From positions 1 through 64,000 of the forward strand of contig NZ_JACOIK010000003.1 of assembly GCF_014692515.1 (NCBI RefSeq): a stretch of 64,000 nucleotides of DNA, read 5' to 3'. The translations under genes and the position numbers were made by a program. Below, piece by piece: positions 7,669-18,000 of the stretch. Within the stretch, counting starts at the first letter, position 1. The number at the start of each line of letters is the position of its first letter. The stretch comes from Sphingobacterium micropteri. Lineage in GTDB: Bacteria > Bacteroidota > Bacteroidia > Sphingobacteriales > Sphingobacteriaceae. Below the pieces are notes generated by a model that saw only the letters and a program-made list of their open reading frames with translations, was not told the origin of the DNA and searched no databases.

Positions 7669-8532
7669 CTATTCGCGGTTTTTGTTTCGGAAGCCTGTCG
7701 CGTTCATTCCAGCTGCTTTGGTAAATAGTCGGGAAAAGTAAGGATAATCATCATAACCTAATATAGCAGCGATTTCCTTAACTGATTTATCGGAATGATA
7801 AAGCAAACGCTTCGCTTCTAAAATAACACGTTGCTGGATGTGGTAGGATACCGAATGACCGGTCACATCTTTCACACATTCATTGAGGTAGGAAACTGAA
7901 ATATGTAAGGTTTCAGCGTAATCGGAAGGGCGTTTCTTCGTCAGGAAAGCGTGTTCCAACAAGCGAAAAAATTCATTGGTGATCCGCTCAAATCGCGAGA
8001 GCGATTCGGAAGGTTTTACTTGCTTTAGGTATAACGAAATGATCAGTCCTGCCAAGGCATTGCAGCTATCTTGCAGGGAAGGAAGATAAAGCTTATCGGA
8101 TGTTCTTTCGTACAGATTTGTACACAGATTAAATGCTTGACGAACGATGGTGAGTTCTTTAAATTGAATGGGCAATGGCTTTAACGGAGCAATACTTTGT
8201 AACAGTTTGAGGTAATCTGGATGGATATTTTCGTTGCTGATGATGAGCATATACATTTCGATATTTTCTACTTTCAAAGCACGGTGCACCTGATTGGGCG
8301 ATTGATAAAGAATTGTAGGTGTGCTGATTACATGTTGTTCAAAATCAATTTCGGTGTGTGTAACGCCTTTTTCCTGCAACACAAAAAAGTGGTAATCGTG
8401 CCGATGTGCATGCATCGTTTCATCGTCTGCCAAAAAAGATGCTGCAGACACTTTTGACACGGCTATGCCATGGCCGTATTCTTTAGGCAATGTTCTTATG
8501 GGGATATCTTTTTTATTCGATGTAGTGCGCAT
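7669..8532 (-). CDS. AraC-family transcriptional regulator with cupin N-terminus
   Basis: 287 residues. A cupin-like effector domain (HAHRHDYHFFVLQEKG, about 40-55, a metal/ligand pocket pattern) is followed by a C-terminal double helix-turn-helix (about 185-285): first HTH in RPSDYAETLHISVSYLNECV, second in SVKEIAAILGYDDYPYFSRLF, the standard AraC signature. The regulator lies 77 bases upstream of the siderophore-interacting protein gene on the same strand, so joint transcription and control of iron release is the simplest reading. The ligand is unknown; no Fur box was identified by eye. Confidence 0.9.
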   Translation of the reverse strand: MRTTSNKKDIPIRTLPKEYGHGIAVSKVSAASFLADDETMHAHRHDYHFFVLQEKGVTHTEIDFEQHVISTPTILYQSPNQVHRALKVENIEMYMLIISNENIHPDYLKLLQSIAPLKPLPIQFKELTIVRQAFNLCTNLYERTSDKLYLPSLQDSCNALAGLIISLYLKQVKPSESLSRFERITNEFFRLLEHAFLTKKRPSDYAETLHISVSYLNECVKDVTGHSVSYHIQQRVILEAKRLLYHSDKSVKEIAAILGYDDYPYFSRLFTKAAGMNATGFRNKNRE

Positions 8533-8749
8533 GTTGTTTCGTCTCCCTAAATTAGGACATTAAGCAATAGCTAAACCTACTTAAAAAGTTTTGTTATGCC
8601 AAATCTCCGGTTTACGGGCTTATCAATACTGCTTCTGGGGATTGGTTTATTGGATCATGATGCGCCGTCTGGTATCTATGTCGGTTTACATCATTATCTG
8701 ATAATTTATCTTAACTTAGGGTCAGTATTTTGAGGGATTTTGATACCAT

Positions 8750-9316
8750 ATGGAACATATTGATTGTATAAAAGGGCTGCAACGTGGTTCCTATAATGAT
8801 TTCAAAGAATTATATGCGTTATACCATGATAACCTGTATGGTTTCGTTTTTTCATTGGTGAAATCGCACAGTATAAGTAAAGAAGTCGTTCAGGAAACGT
8901 TTATCAAACTTTGGGTCAATAGAGAAAAGCTTCGTGCTGATGGAGCCTTCAAATCTTATTTGTTTAAGATTTCCAAAAATATCATTATCGATCGATTGCG
9001 GAAACAGATCACGAGCCCTGTATTTGATGATTATATGGACTATTGTGATACCTTGGAAAGTAGTGAGCCTACTTCCGATTCGAAGATGGATTTGGATTTA
9101 TTTATTAAACGGCTTGAAAATGCGAAAACAAAGCTTACGGTTCGTCAAAAGGAAATCTTTGAATTGAGCAAGGAGCAGGGTAAATCTGCAAAGGAAATTG
9201 CTGAAAACCTGGCTATCAGCGAGCAAACGGTGTACAACACGCTCTCTGTGGCGTTACAGATATTGAAGAAGGAAGTCGGTTACACCGCTCTTGCCTTCTT
9301 CGCACTGTTTTTCTGA
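8750..9316 (+). CDS. ECF sigma factor (FecI-like), no adjacent FecR
   Basis: 188 residues. Sigma-70 region 2 spans about 20-90 (LYGFVFSLVKSHSISKEVVQETFIKLWVNRE, the usual DVVQEVF-like core) and region 4 about 115-180 (LTVRQKEIFELSKEQGKSAKEIAENLAISEQTVYNTL). The end is hydrophobic (ALAFFALFF), as in many Bacteroidota FecI homologues. Such factors usually sit directly upstream of a FecR and SusC gene; here the next gene is convergent (GH78, 10-base gap). The nearest FecR without a sigma gene is at 18592-19569, at the far end of the same locus, and is the likely partner by inference. Confidence 0.9.
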   Translation: MEHIDCIKGLQRGSYNDFKELYALYHDNLYGFVFSLVKSHSISKEVVQETFIKLWVNREKLRADGAFKSYLFKISKNIIIDRLRKQITSPVFDDYMDYCDTLESSEPTSDSKMDLDLFIKRLENAKTKLTVRQKEIFELSKEQGKSAKEIAENLAISEQTVYNTLSVALQILKKEVGYTALAFFALFF

Positions 9317-9326
9317 ATGAACGTCG

Positions 9327-11756
9327 TTAATGTACTATGCTGATCTGCTGTATACCAGGCTTCAAAACAAACTCTTTTCCAAACCATTGCAATATGCCTG
9401 TCGTTTTCATTGGCAAGTCGATTATGGCTACAGATTCGATATCGCCAACCTGATAATCAACCACCACATTACCCAGCGGATGCGGGATGCTGCCGTTAAC
9501 TTCGCGAAGTTTTCCTAAATGGGGTTGAATACGGATTTTTTTGAAACCGGGAGCGTCGCTTTTTATACCTAATACGGTGCGGAATACCTCGATATTTGGA
9601 CTCGAACCCCAGGCGTGACAATCGCTCCGGGATGGCTCTGGTTGTTCTGCCCACGTGGTCAATCCCAATGATAGCTGCGTACGCCATGGATCCATCATTT
9701 CTAAGTAAGTGTCGCCCAACCCACCTCTGACCAGCGCCATGTGCAGGTAGTATCTGAAATAAATACTCGCCTGTGTAATATCTTCATCTGCTAACATTGT
9801 TTTCAATACGGAGTTTGCTTTTTCGCCATCAACCAAACCTGTTAAAATGGCCAGGATATTAGTGTGTTGAGAAAAGCTATCTGCTGAAGGTGTATCGGCA
9901 AATAGATTTCGTTTTTCGTTCCAATATTTATCTTGGAGATTTACGATAATACGGGTAGCCAACGCTTCATAACGGGAGCCGAGAGCAGGCTCGCCGAGTT
10001 GCCTTTCTAGCTCGGCAGCTAGTTGCAGCCCATACAGAAAATGCAGATCCTGAATAGCGGATTTTCCATCTGCTGTCCGGGGAGGCATACCCATTTCGAA
10101 ACCTGATGTCCAGTCTGTAAAAAACCAGTAAGGGATTTTCGACAGGCTACCATCTTCTTCCAGGTGTTGTTCATAGAAATCTAAAATGGAACGTATAGCG
10201 GAGAGTTGACCAGTTATAAACTGATCGTCGCCACGATACATCCAGTAGTCGTGAACTGTCGCAATCCACCAAATGGAAAACGACGGAATAAACTGGTGTA
10301 GATGGGTTGGGTAACGGCTCATCGTAATGCCGTCTGAAATGATAGACTGCCGTCCGTTGTCTATGGCATTTTTAATCAACCGGTCATCGCGCGTGTTGTA
10401 AAGCGAAATCATCGCTTGTATTCGTGTATCCCCAAAATATTGCAACTGTTCGTAATAAGGGCAATCTTCATAGGTCTCATGCGCACATAAACGTGCTGTA
10501 CGCCACCCTGTAGATAATATGTCCTGAAGTTCCGGCTGTTCCAGACTATGAAAATGAGAAACTTGTTCAAATGGATAGGCGGTGAACTCGCCGTATACGT
10601 CGTGCAGTATCAAGGGCTCTTGGCTTGTTTCTATTTCGAAAAGAACATAGCGATACGTTCGCCACCATAGCGACGTAAACAGACGGTTTCCACCGCCGTC
10701 TGGAAGAATTTCGTCGTAATATCCGATGAAAACTTTTCCTTCAATTTCATTCCGGTTGCCTTTATGTTGGAACCGTCCTTTATCATCTTTACGGTCTTCG
10801 AACAACGATTCGGCATATTTAATTTTGATTTTGGCTCCCTTTCCTTTGCTGAACAATACATTGAAATAGGCCGTAGTGAGATGGGTCTGATCAACCAGTA
10901 GGTTAACTGTAGAATGAGCAGGAACAGTATAGTTGCCTTTCTTTTGTGGAAATTCTGGCCATTTTTCGACTCCTTCGGCTTTTCGCAATAGAGGTATCCG
11001 TAGATTGGTTAATTCCATTTGTGGAATCTTTCTGGGAACCAGTTGCCATCCGGGATAATCATGAGCACCTTTTCCTGCCCCCATCATGATCTCGGCAGCA
11101 TCTTTCCAAAAGGAATCGTCATAATCCGCAGACTCCCACCCCCATGGATATAATTCTCCTTGAATCTGATCGCCAGGCCCTGCTACGTAATACGTCTGAA
11201 GATCGGTTGTGGTGGGACGATAGCTGGAATTAACGAAACTTTTCCAGGTGGTATTGGTATTGACGACCTGTTCTGGCTCGCTATCGCCTTGGAGGATAAA
11301 CCCGGTTTTGTAAAAGCTCATCTGCGCAACTGGCAAATGCTCTCCATAGTTCCATACAACCGCTGCTAGCACATTTTTTCCTTTTTTAACGTAAGGCGCG
11401 ATATCGACAGTCTCAAATGGCCAATTGTAGACGTCTGCACGTGCAGGGCCGAGCGAAATTAATTCGCCGTTGATATACAGTTTGTAGCGATTGTCCGCAG
11501 AAACATGGACGATAAATTTTGAAGGTTTATCAGCTAGATCGAATACTTTGCGAAAGTGGTAAACGCCATAACCGTTTGCGGAACCATCGCTTGCCCTAAT
11601 CCAATGGGCGGACCACCGCTGACCCGACAGGTTAGCATTGATGGCAATTTCTTGCGAACTTGTTGACAGGTAAACGCCTAGGATAAGGTAAAGGACAATA
11701 GCCAGTTTAGCCATACCTAGCGTGGATAGTGTATGTATGCGTAGCGATATACTCAT
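9327..11756 (-). CDS. GH78-type alpha-L-rhamnosidase, secreted
   Basis: 809 residues with an N-terminal hydrophobic export segment (about 12-35). An N-terminal jelly-roll region (about 45-220, with YKLYINGELISLGPARAD) is followed by a beta-sandwich and a six-hairpin (alpha/alpha)6 catalytic domain (about 390-730) and a C-terminal beta domain. The catalytic region carries EDCPYYEQLQYFGDTR at about 429-444, matching the DCPxRxE motif (general acid glutamate) although the usual arginine is tyrosine, and a later LTTWAEQPEPSRSDCHAWG block with the candidate base glutamate. GH78 enzymes remove terminal alpha-L-rhamnose. Its start overlaps the GH28 stop (ATGA), so both are translated from one message, fitting rhamnogalacturonan breakdown. 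Confidence 0.85.
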   Translation of the reverse strand: MSISLRIHTLSTLGMAKLAIVLYLILGVYLSTSSQEIAINANLSGQRWSAHWIRASDGSANGYGVYHFRKVFDLADKPSKFIVHVSADNRYKLYINGELISLGPARADVYNWPFETVDIAPYVKKGKNVLAAVVWNYGEHLPVAQMSFYKTGFILQGDSEPEQVVNTNTTWKSFVNSSYRPTTTDLQTYYVAGPGDQIQGELYPWGWESADYDDSFWKDAAEIMMGAGKGAHDYPGWQLVPRKIPQMELTNLRIPLLRKAEGVEKWPEFPQKKGNYTVPAHSTVNLLVDQTHLTTAYFNVLFSKGKGAKIKIKYAESLFEDRKDDKGRFQHKGNRNEIEGKVFIGYYDEILPDGGGNRLFTSLWWRTYRYVLFEIETSQEPLILHDVYGEFTAYPFEQVSHFHSLEQPELQDILSTGWRTARLCAHETYEDCPYYEQLQYFGDTRIQAMISLYNTRDDRLIKNAIDNGRQSIISDGITMSRYPTHLHQFIPSFSIWWIATVHDYWMYRGDDQFITGQLSAIRSILDFYEQHLEEDGSLSKIPYWFFTDWTSGFEMGMPPRTADGKSAIQDLHFLYGLQLAAELERQLGEPALGSRYEALATRIIVNLQDKYWNEKRNLFADTPSADSFSQHTNILAILTGLVDGEKANSVLKTMLADEDITQASIYFRYYLHMALVRGGLGDTYLEMMDPWRTQLSLGLTTWAEQPEPSRSDCHAWGSSPNIEVFRTVLGIKSDAPGFKKIRIQPHLGKLREVNGSIPHPLGNVVVDYQVGDIESVAIIDLPMKTTGILQWFGKEFVLKPGIQQISIVH

Positions 11757-13405
11757 TTTTTTTCGTTAATTTCGGATACAGGGAACGAATTATCGGTAGA
11801 CAGGGTGGTCACTAAATTTCTCCATATATTGGAAGATAATACAATATGTTGCGTTTTGTTTCCCGAAGCATGTAAAAATGATTTTGCCGGACTCAAACTT
11901 ATGCAGTTTATGATAGCTGCCGTTTGTATATTTCTTCCCTGAATTACAGCGGGTGCATGTGGCGATATCTGTGCTTTTAAGCCATCCAAAAAGAAATTTG
12001 AAACATCATCGGCAACAATAGCGGAACGCGTATCTTCTTCGTCAAATCTTAATTTTATGTTACGAAGATCGATTCCTTCAACGTGTCGTATGTAAAACCC
12101 ATAGGCGGGTAACTTACCGAATATATCACACCGGGGATAGGATTTTTCCTCTTCAGGAACTTGGTCTATCGTTCGTTCTTCTACAGGTTTCGTCGGGTAA
12201 CCCTCAAAATATAAGGGGGTATTTCCTCCAGTAAAGGTTAAGTCGATATTTTCTAGCGTAATATTTTTTAATGGAGCACTAGGGATGCCGGTTATAGAAC
12301 TGCCATAGCGCCCTATCTTTGTTCCATAGATATTTTGGATGAGAATATCTTTGACGCTACCTACTGAAGGCATCTTGTTGTGTGTATATTCTCTTCCTCG
12401 ATTTCCTAATCGAACATATATAGCGGCACCGAGAATATTGTTAAGCGAAATATTCGTAACGACGATGCGTTCCATACTGCCTCCATCCACGACCATCAAT
12501 TCAACCCCACCTAATCGCGTATCATATACGATACAGTTATTGACTAACACGTCGTGGAATTTGCCCGCAGATTCTGTTCCGATTTTAATGCCGGAAGCAT
12601 TGGTACTGATGATGCAATTGCTGATCGTCACGTTATGGCAACCCAGATCTTTTGAGAAGCTTTTTAAAACGATCCCGTCGTCACCACTGAAAATATGGCA
12701 GTTTGATACTTGGACGTTCCGCGAGTCGACGATATTACAACCATCTGTATTTCTGCCAGGTGTATCGGCATAACGGGGTTTATCCATATCGCTGTTTTCC
12801 TTGCTATTTACGGTGATACCATCGATTTGGAGGTTATTGCAGGCGTCGTATTTTTGTATCCACCATGACCCGTTTACCAAGGAAACATCATTGATCTTGA
12901 TGTCGTGACAGGCTTTGAAGTGAATAATGTGTGTCCTCACCTGGTTGAGGCTGGCTAACGTAGCTCCATTCCCATCAATGACACCTTGGCCCGATACCGA
13001 TATATGGTGTTGATTCTCGCTATAAACTAACGCCTTTCCGGCGTTATAACGTTCTTCTTTGGTAGGGTCCTGGACACCGATGTCTGGATAGTCCTGTGCG
13101 TTTGTGCTACCTAATAGTGTTGCACCCTTTTCGATATGTAGACGAACACCACTTTTTAAGAAAATGGTGCCGGACATGAACGTCCCCCCGTTTAATTGAA
13201 CGACGCCGCCCCCTGCGGAATGGCAGGCATCAATCGCGTTTTGAATCGATTTGGTGTCAAGAGATTTTCCATCGCCTTTTGCGCCATAATCTTGAACATC
13301 GTATATGGTTGAATTTGTAACGGCGTGTACATAGGTTAACGGGAAAATAAGAGCAAGGAAAATAAAGTAAATGACGTGGCGGTAAAAAAGTGTATTGTGT
13401 TGCAT
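11753..13405 (-). CDS. GH28 polygalacturonase / rhamnogalacturonan hydrolase family, secreted
   Basis: 550 residues, signal peptide to about VHA (residue 29). The chain is a right-handed parallel beta-helix starting with a pectate-lyase-like entry (VQDYGAKGDGKSLDTKSIQNA). GH28 catalytic motifs are present in order: NTDGC at about 220, GDDG at about 242 and a GIKIGTES block at about 280, the RIK-equivalent; the usual GHG is replaced by a GCHN sequence at about 256. The altered histidine block and GIKIGTES suggest a rhamnogalacturonan- or exo-type substrate more than plain polygalacturonan. The gene is 71 bases after susD and overlaps the rhamnosidase gene by 4 bases. Confidence 0.88.
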   Translation of the reverse strand: MQHNTLFYRHVIYFIFLALIFPLTYVHAVTNSTIYDVQDYGAKGDGKSLDTKSIQNAIDACHSAGGGVVQLNGGTFMSGTIFLKSGVRLHIEKGATLLGSTNAQDYPDIGVQDPTKEERYNAGKALVYSENQHHISVSGQGVIDGNGATLASLNQVRTHIIHFKACHDIKINDVSLVNGSWWIQKYDACNNLQIDGITVNSKENSDMDKPRYADTPGRNTDGCNIVDSRNVQVSNCHIFSGDDGIVLKSFSKDLGCHNVTISNCIISTNASGIKIGTESAGKFHDVLVNNCIVYDTRLGGVELMVVDGGSMERIVVTNISLNNILGAAIYVRLGNRGREYTHNKMPSVGSVKDILIQNIYGTKIGRYGSSITGIPSAPLKNITLENIDLTFTGGNTPLYFEGYPTKPVEERTIDQVPEEEKSYPRCDIFGKLPAYGFYIRHVEGIDLRNIKLRFDEEDTRSAIVADDVSNFFLDGLKAQISPHAPAVIQGRNIQTAAIINCISLSPAKSFLHASGNKTQHIVLSSNIWRNLVTTLSTDNSFPVSEINEKK

Positions 13406-13476
13406 GTTTGATGATCATTAATCTGAAAAATGTTTGTCACGGTACATTTGTAGGCCCGTGACAAACGCCTTGTATG

Positions 13477-15078
13477 TTAATATCCTGTACTTGGGGTCAT
13501 ATTTGGATTACTTTCCAGCTCTGCCATGGGTATAGGATAGTATAGGTCTTGCTTGTTATACGTAGGTGCCCCGACTCGGGTATTGGGATACCAAGTTTTG
13601 ATTTCCTGGTCGAGAGTTTTCCAACGACATACGTCTATCCAATGCTGTACGCCTTCTCCACAGAACTCTTTGAAACGTTCTTCACGCAGTTCGTCTCGTA
13701 GTTGCGTGCCGCTGGAAACGATATCTACTTGGGGGGCAATCACATGTGCCGGTAAACCGTATGCACGTCGGCGGACTTTATTGATGTATTCTCTTGTTAT
13801 TTCCTCATTATCGACTAGGTTGGCTTCGGCATATAGCAGATAAACGTCCGCCAATCGCATCAAATACATGTTGATGCCCACGCTATTGCCAACGTAGGGG
13901 TTATCGCCAACGCGTGCATTCCTAGGGATATATTTCCCTAGACTCCAGCCTTGATAACTGCTCTCGATATCTTTATATTTCATGACCACTGTATTGGCAC
14001 CACGCATGGTCACTGGTGTACCCGGCTGAAGGGCGGCTATATGTAAACGAGGATCGGAACCGAAGCGCTCAACGTTCGAATCATGAAAGAAAATGTTTCC
14101 CCATCCTGCGGACTCCACATTGCCTGCAGCATTTTCGAAACATAATGCGGCAAGTAATGCATGCTGGGAACCTTCGCTATTCCAGAAGTTTGCACCTGAA
14201 TTTCCATTTCTAAAGTTGATTTCTAAAATCGATTCACTGTTGAATTTGATCTGTTTTTCGTTAAACATATCTTTATAGTCCGCAAATGAAACGAGTTCCT
14301 TGCCGGCGTTATCGATTACGTCTTTTAATACTATTTTGGCCGCAGCTAAATCGCCTTTAAACAGGTTCAATTGCCCCACAAAGCTTTTGACAGCAAAGGA
14401 TGTTGGGCGTGGGAAATTTTCGCTGTCATTCCAACTGGCGGGTAACAAGTCTATAGCCTCTTTGTAATCCAATAGAATCTGATCATAAACTTCATCAACG
14501 GTATTACGTGGGATATTTAGCTTTTCAGGGCTAGAGGCCACTTCCAATCGGAGTGGGATACCTTGTTTGCCCCCATCGCCGTTGGCTGCATAACCCTCCC
14601 CCCAAAGCGCTACTAAATGCTGGTGTGCCCAACCTCGCCAAAACAACGCTTCGCCCTTCATCTGGCTTAATCGCTTCATATCTTCTGGCGAGAAGCCAGC
14701 TGTATTGATTCTACTAGCTTCTAAGAGCACGGTATTGGCACAGTTGATCACTTTATAAAGAGCGAACCATAGCGTCGATATATACGTGTTGTCTGGTGTA
14801 ATCTGGTTGGTTGCCAATTGATTCCAGTAAGCATCTGCCGTCCACGACATATCCACGGTATGATCCGTTACGAACGTGCCTTTGGCAAAGATTCGTTTCC
14901 CGTAGAGCCCCTGTTGGGTCAATTGCCCGTAGATGGCTGTAACGACCTGCTCCATGTCGGCTATGGACTTCGGAAAGACTGCGGGAGAGAGACGGGAGGG
15001 ATTCGAGACGTCCAAGAAATCGTTTGAACAGCCCCAAATTAAAATAGCAGTTAGTATAATGGATATTGTTTTTTTCAT
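13477..15078 (-). CDS. SusD/RagB-family outer membrane lipoprotein (pectin locus)
   Basis: 533 residues with a lipoprotein signal (MKKTISIILTAILIWGC, lipidated Cys at 17) and the SusD start NDFLDVSNPSRLSP. Helical TPR repeats surround a MKGEALFWRGWAHQHLVALWG motif (about 140-160), and the C-terminal RagB region ends with INKVRRRAYGL, LREERFKEFCGEGVQHWIDVCRW and YPIPMAELESNPNM. SusD proteins lie on the cell surface and close over the SusC barrel as a glycan-binding lid. The gene starts 10 bases after its susC. Substrate is inferred from the downstream GH28 and GH78. Confidence 0.95.
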   Translation of the reverse strand: MKKTISIILTAILIWGCSNDFLDVSNPSRLSPAVFPKSIADMEQVVTAIYGQLTQQGLYGKRIFAKGTFVTDHTVDMSWTADAYWNQLATNQITPDNTYISTLWFALYKVINCANTVLLEASRINTAGFSPEDMKRLSQMKGEALFWRGWAHQHLVALWGEGYAANGDGGKQGIPLRLEVASSPEKLNIPRNTVDEVYDQILLDYKEAIDLLPASWNDSENFPRPTSFAVKSFVGQLNLFKGDLAAAKIVLKDVIDNAGKELVSFADYKDMFNEKQIKFNSESILEINFRNGNSGANFWNSEGSQHALLAALCFENAAGNVESAGWGNIFFHDSNVERFGSDPRLHIAALQPGTPVTMRGANTVVMKYKDIESSYQGWSLGKYIPRNARVGDNPYVGNSVGINMYLMRLADVYLLYAEANLVDNEEITREYINKVRRRAYGLPAHVIAPQVDIVSSGTQLRDELREERFKEFCGEGVQHWIDVCRWKTLDQEIKTWYPNTRVGAPTYNKQDLYYPIPMAELESNPNMTPSTGY

Positions 15079-15088
15079 GATAAGTGGA

Positions 15089-18000
15089 TTAAAAAGTAAG
15101 GTTTAAACCAGCGATAACCGAACGTGTATTCGGATAACGTTTTTCGGTATAATGATTACGCGCGAGGTATCCACCGCCAATCTCGGGGTCTCCTTGAAAG
15201 CGGGTTAACGTCATGATATTATCGCAGTTTATGTAAACTTTAAGGCCTTGGACACCAAGTGGGGAGAGGACTTTCTTTGGGATATTGTATCCGAAATGTA
15301 GATTGTTCAATTTAAGAAAAGAACCATCTTCTACGAAATACGATGATACGTTTCTAAAATTATTATTTGGGTCAGTCTGGGTAACGCGAGGATGCTCGGT
15401 CTGCATATTTTCGGGTGTCCATGCATCATAGACTTTATAAGTTGTGTTAAAATCCCCGAAGAAATTTCTTTCATAAGCCTTGGTGCTATTGAATATGTCC
15501 ATCCCGGTGTGTGCGAGCCAAGCCATAGAAAGATCAAAACCTTTCCATCTTAGGTTAATATTCATGCCGTAGATTGCTTTTGGCCAAGGGTTTCCGATGT
15601 AGGTTCGATCATCTACCGTTATTTTGTTATCCCCATCTAGATCCCGATATTTAAAGTCACCTGGCGACGTTCCGGGTGTTTGATAAACACCGTCTGGTGA
15701 TGCGGCATTTAGCTGATCAACGGCAGCTTGATGTTGAAAAATTCCATCGACTATATATCCGTACATTTGACCCATTGGAAAACCATTCTCTGTTCGATAA
15801 ATTGAACTGTTGATGGCCGTTGAGCTTCCTGTCCATATCAGTGGGTTTACTTGGTCACTCAATTTGATGACTTTATTCTCATTTGTCGATAGGGTAAATG
15901 CGACATCGTATTTGAAATCTTGGATCGCATCTTTCCATTGTACCATAAGTTCAAAACCTTTATTGCTGATTTCTCCAATGTTAGCGACGTAACTTGGAGA
16001 AAGCGCGAAGATATCGCTGTTGTATGCTCCTGATGACGGAGGGGCAGAGATTGTATAGAGCATGTCGGTCGTTTTTTTCTGATAATATTCTATCGTGGTC
16101 TGTAAACGATTCTGTAGGAAGCCGGCATCGAGCCCAAGGTTCCACTGGGTAACATCTTCCCACTTGATAGCTGCATTTGGGATATTTGAAAACCAGAAGC
16201 CACGATTCGTTACGAGGTTGTTGTATGCGTAATATAGGTAATTACTGGTGTAAGCTGGTTCATAAAGGAATTGGGGAATGGTATTGTTCCCTATTCGTCC
16301 CAAGCTTCCTCTTAGCTTCAATTGATTTAACCACTGCATCTGTGCGCTGTTTTTTATAAACGACTCCTCGGCTATATTCCAGCCCGCTGAAGCCGATGGA
16401 AATAGCCCAAAGCGGTTTTCTGCCCCAAAATTGTCATAACCGTCCCGACGGATGCTTGTTTCAAAAAGGTATTTATCTTCGTAGGCGTAATTTAAACGGG
16501 CGAATTGTGATAAGCTCCGCCGCAACCCTTTACTTCCTAAAGCTTCTGTAGCACCGGAACCTAGACTCATGTCCTCCACAGGCTCTACACTAAAGCCCGT
16601 TTTCCAACCTCCGGCGCTGGAAGATTCCGTTTTTGAGGCTTCATAGCCGGCCAACACTTTAAAATTATGTTTTTCGGCAAATGTCTTGGAATAGGTAAGC
16701 GTGTGGAGCATCCGCATATGGAATTCCTCGCCGTAATCTTTTGTATATCGTTGTTCTTGACTGATATTTCCGGTATTCCAGTATTCTTGAAACCAGTTGC
16801 TCGCGGATGAGTTGTATCGTCCGGTTAGAGTGGTTTGCAAGGCGAGACCGTCAATAATCTCCCAATCAAATATCACATTTGCACCGCCGTTATATCCGCG
16901 TTGGTTGTAATGATTGGATCCAATGATTGCTGCGGGGTTAGGACCTTCATAGTATCCTCCTGGAGGCTGCATTCCCCAGCCTCCACCCATGACATTTTCC
17001 GGATCGTACGGGAGCATGGTAGGAACCTGCCGGTAGTAAATTTTGCTGGATGTTGCATCACCAAATACACTGGGCGCTCTGTCGGTGAAACCTAGTGTAA
17101 GGATCTCGGTCATTTTAAATCGATTGCTGAATTTTGTTTGTGAAGAAAACCGAAGGTTTCCGGCGATGTCGTGCGATCCTTGCTCTATCCGCTGATTGCG
17201 AACAAATTCACCGGAAGTATTATAGTTCGTGTGTTCGCTTCCGCCGGTAGCTTGTACGAACACATTCTGTGTAACGGCGGCATTTCTCCAGACGTATTCC
17301 TCCCAGTCGGTATTAGGTAGGGAAGAGGGATCGTCCCATCCGGCATCGGGATTATTCGTAAATCCCGCTGCTAATTTTCTGTCGACATAGTCTGGCGTTT
17401 CCAATAACCTGGGAATATCTATTGGCAAGGCCACACCTCCGTTATAACGTGCGTTTACCACTGGCTTACCTGCTCTTCCCCGTTTGGTGGTAACAAGGAT
17501 CACGCCACCAGCTCCCTGCGCACCGTAAATTGCGGTTGAAGCAGCATCTTTTAATATTTCCAACGATTCTACATCATTCATGTTTGGAGCTGTTCCTGGA
17601 ACGCCATCGACAATCCATAGTGGATCTGATCCATTTACAGATGCAGCTCCTCTAATAATAATATTTCCGTTGGATACATTTACGCCAGCTACCCGACCTT
17701 GGATTGCATTGGTGGCATTCATATTCAGATCATTGAAATCAGCAGGTCGTAAAGAGGCTACTGACCCGGTCACATTCGATCGTTTCTGCGTGCCGTAACC
17801 GACGATCACGACCTCATCCAATACTTGGTCGTCTGGTAGAAGAATAATATTTACCTCTTCTTTGCCACTTAGTGACACTTCTTGTGATACGTGCCCTATA
17901 TGGGAAGCGACCAAGGTAGATTGAGGTGGGCAGGAGAGCGAGAAATGACCTTGCTCATTACTAACGGTAGATTGAGATGAGCCCTTAACCGTTATCGACG

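Noticed and set aside
8596..8733. 45-codon ORF with a hydrophobic start in the gap between the AraC and sigma genes
   Set aside because: No recognisable family, no neighbour coupling, and it overlaps the expected promoter region of the sigma gene.
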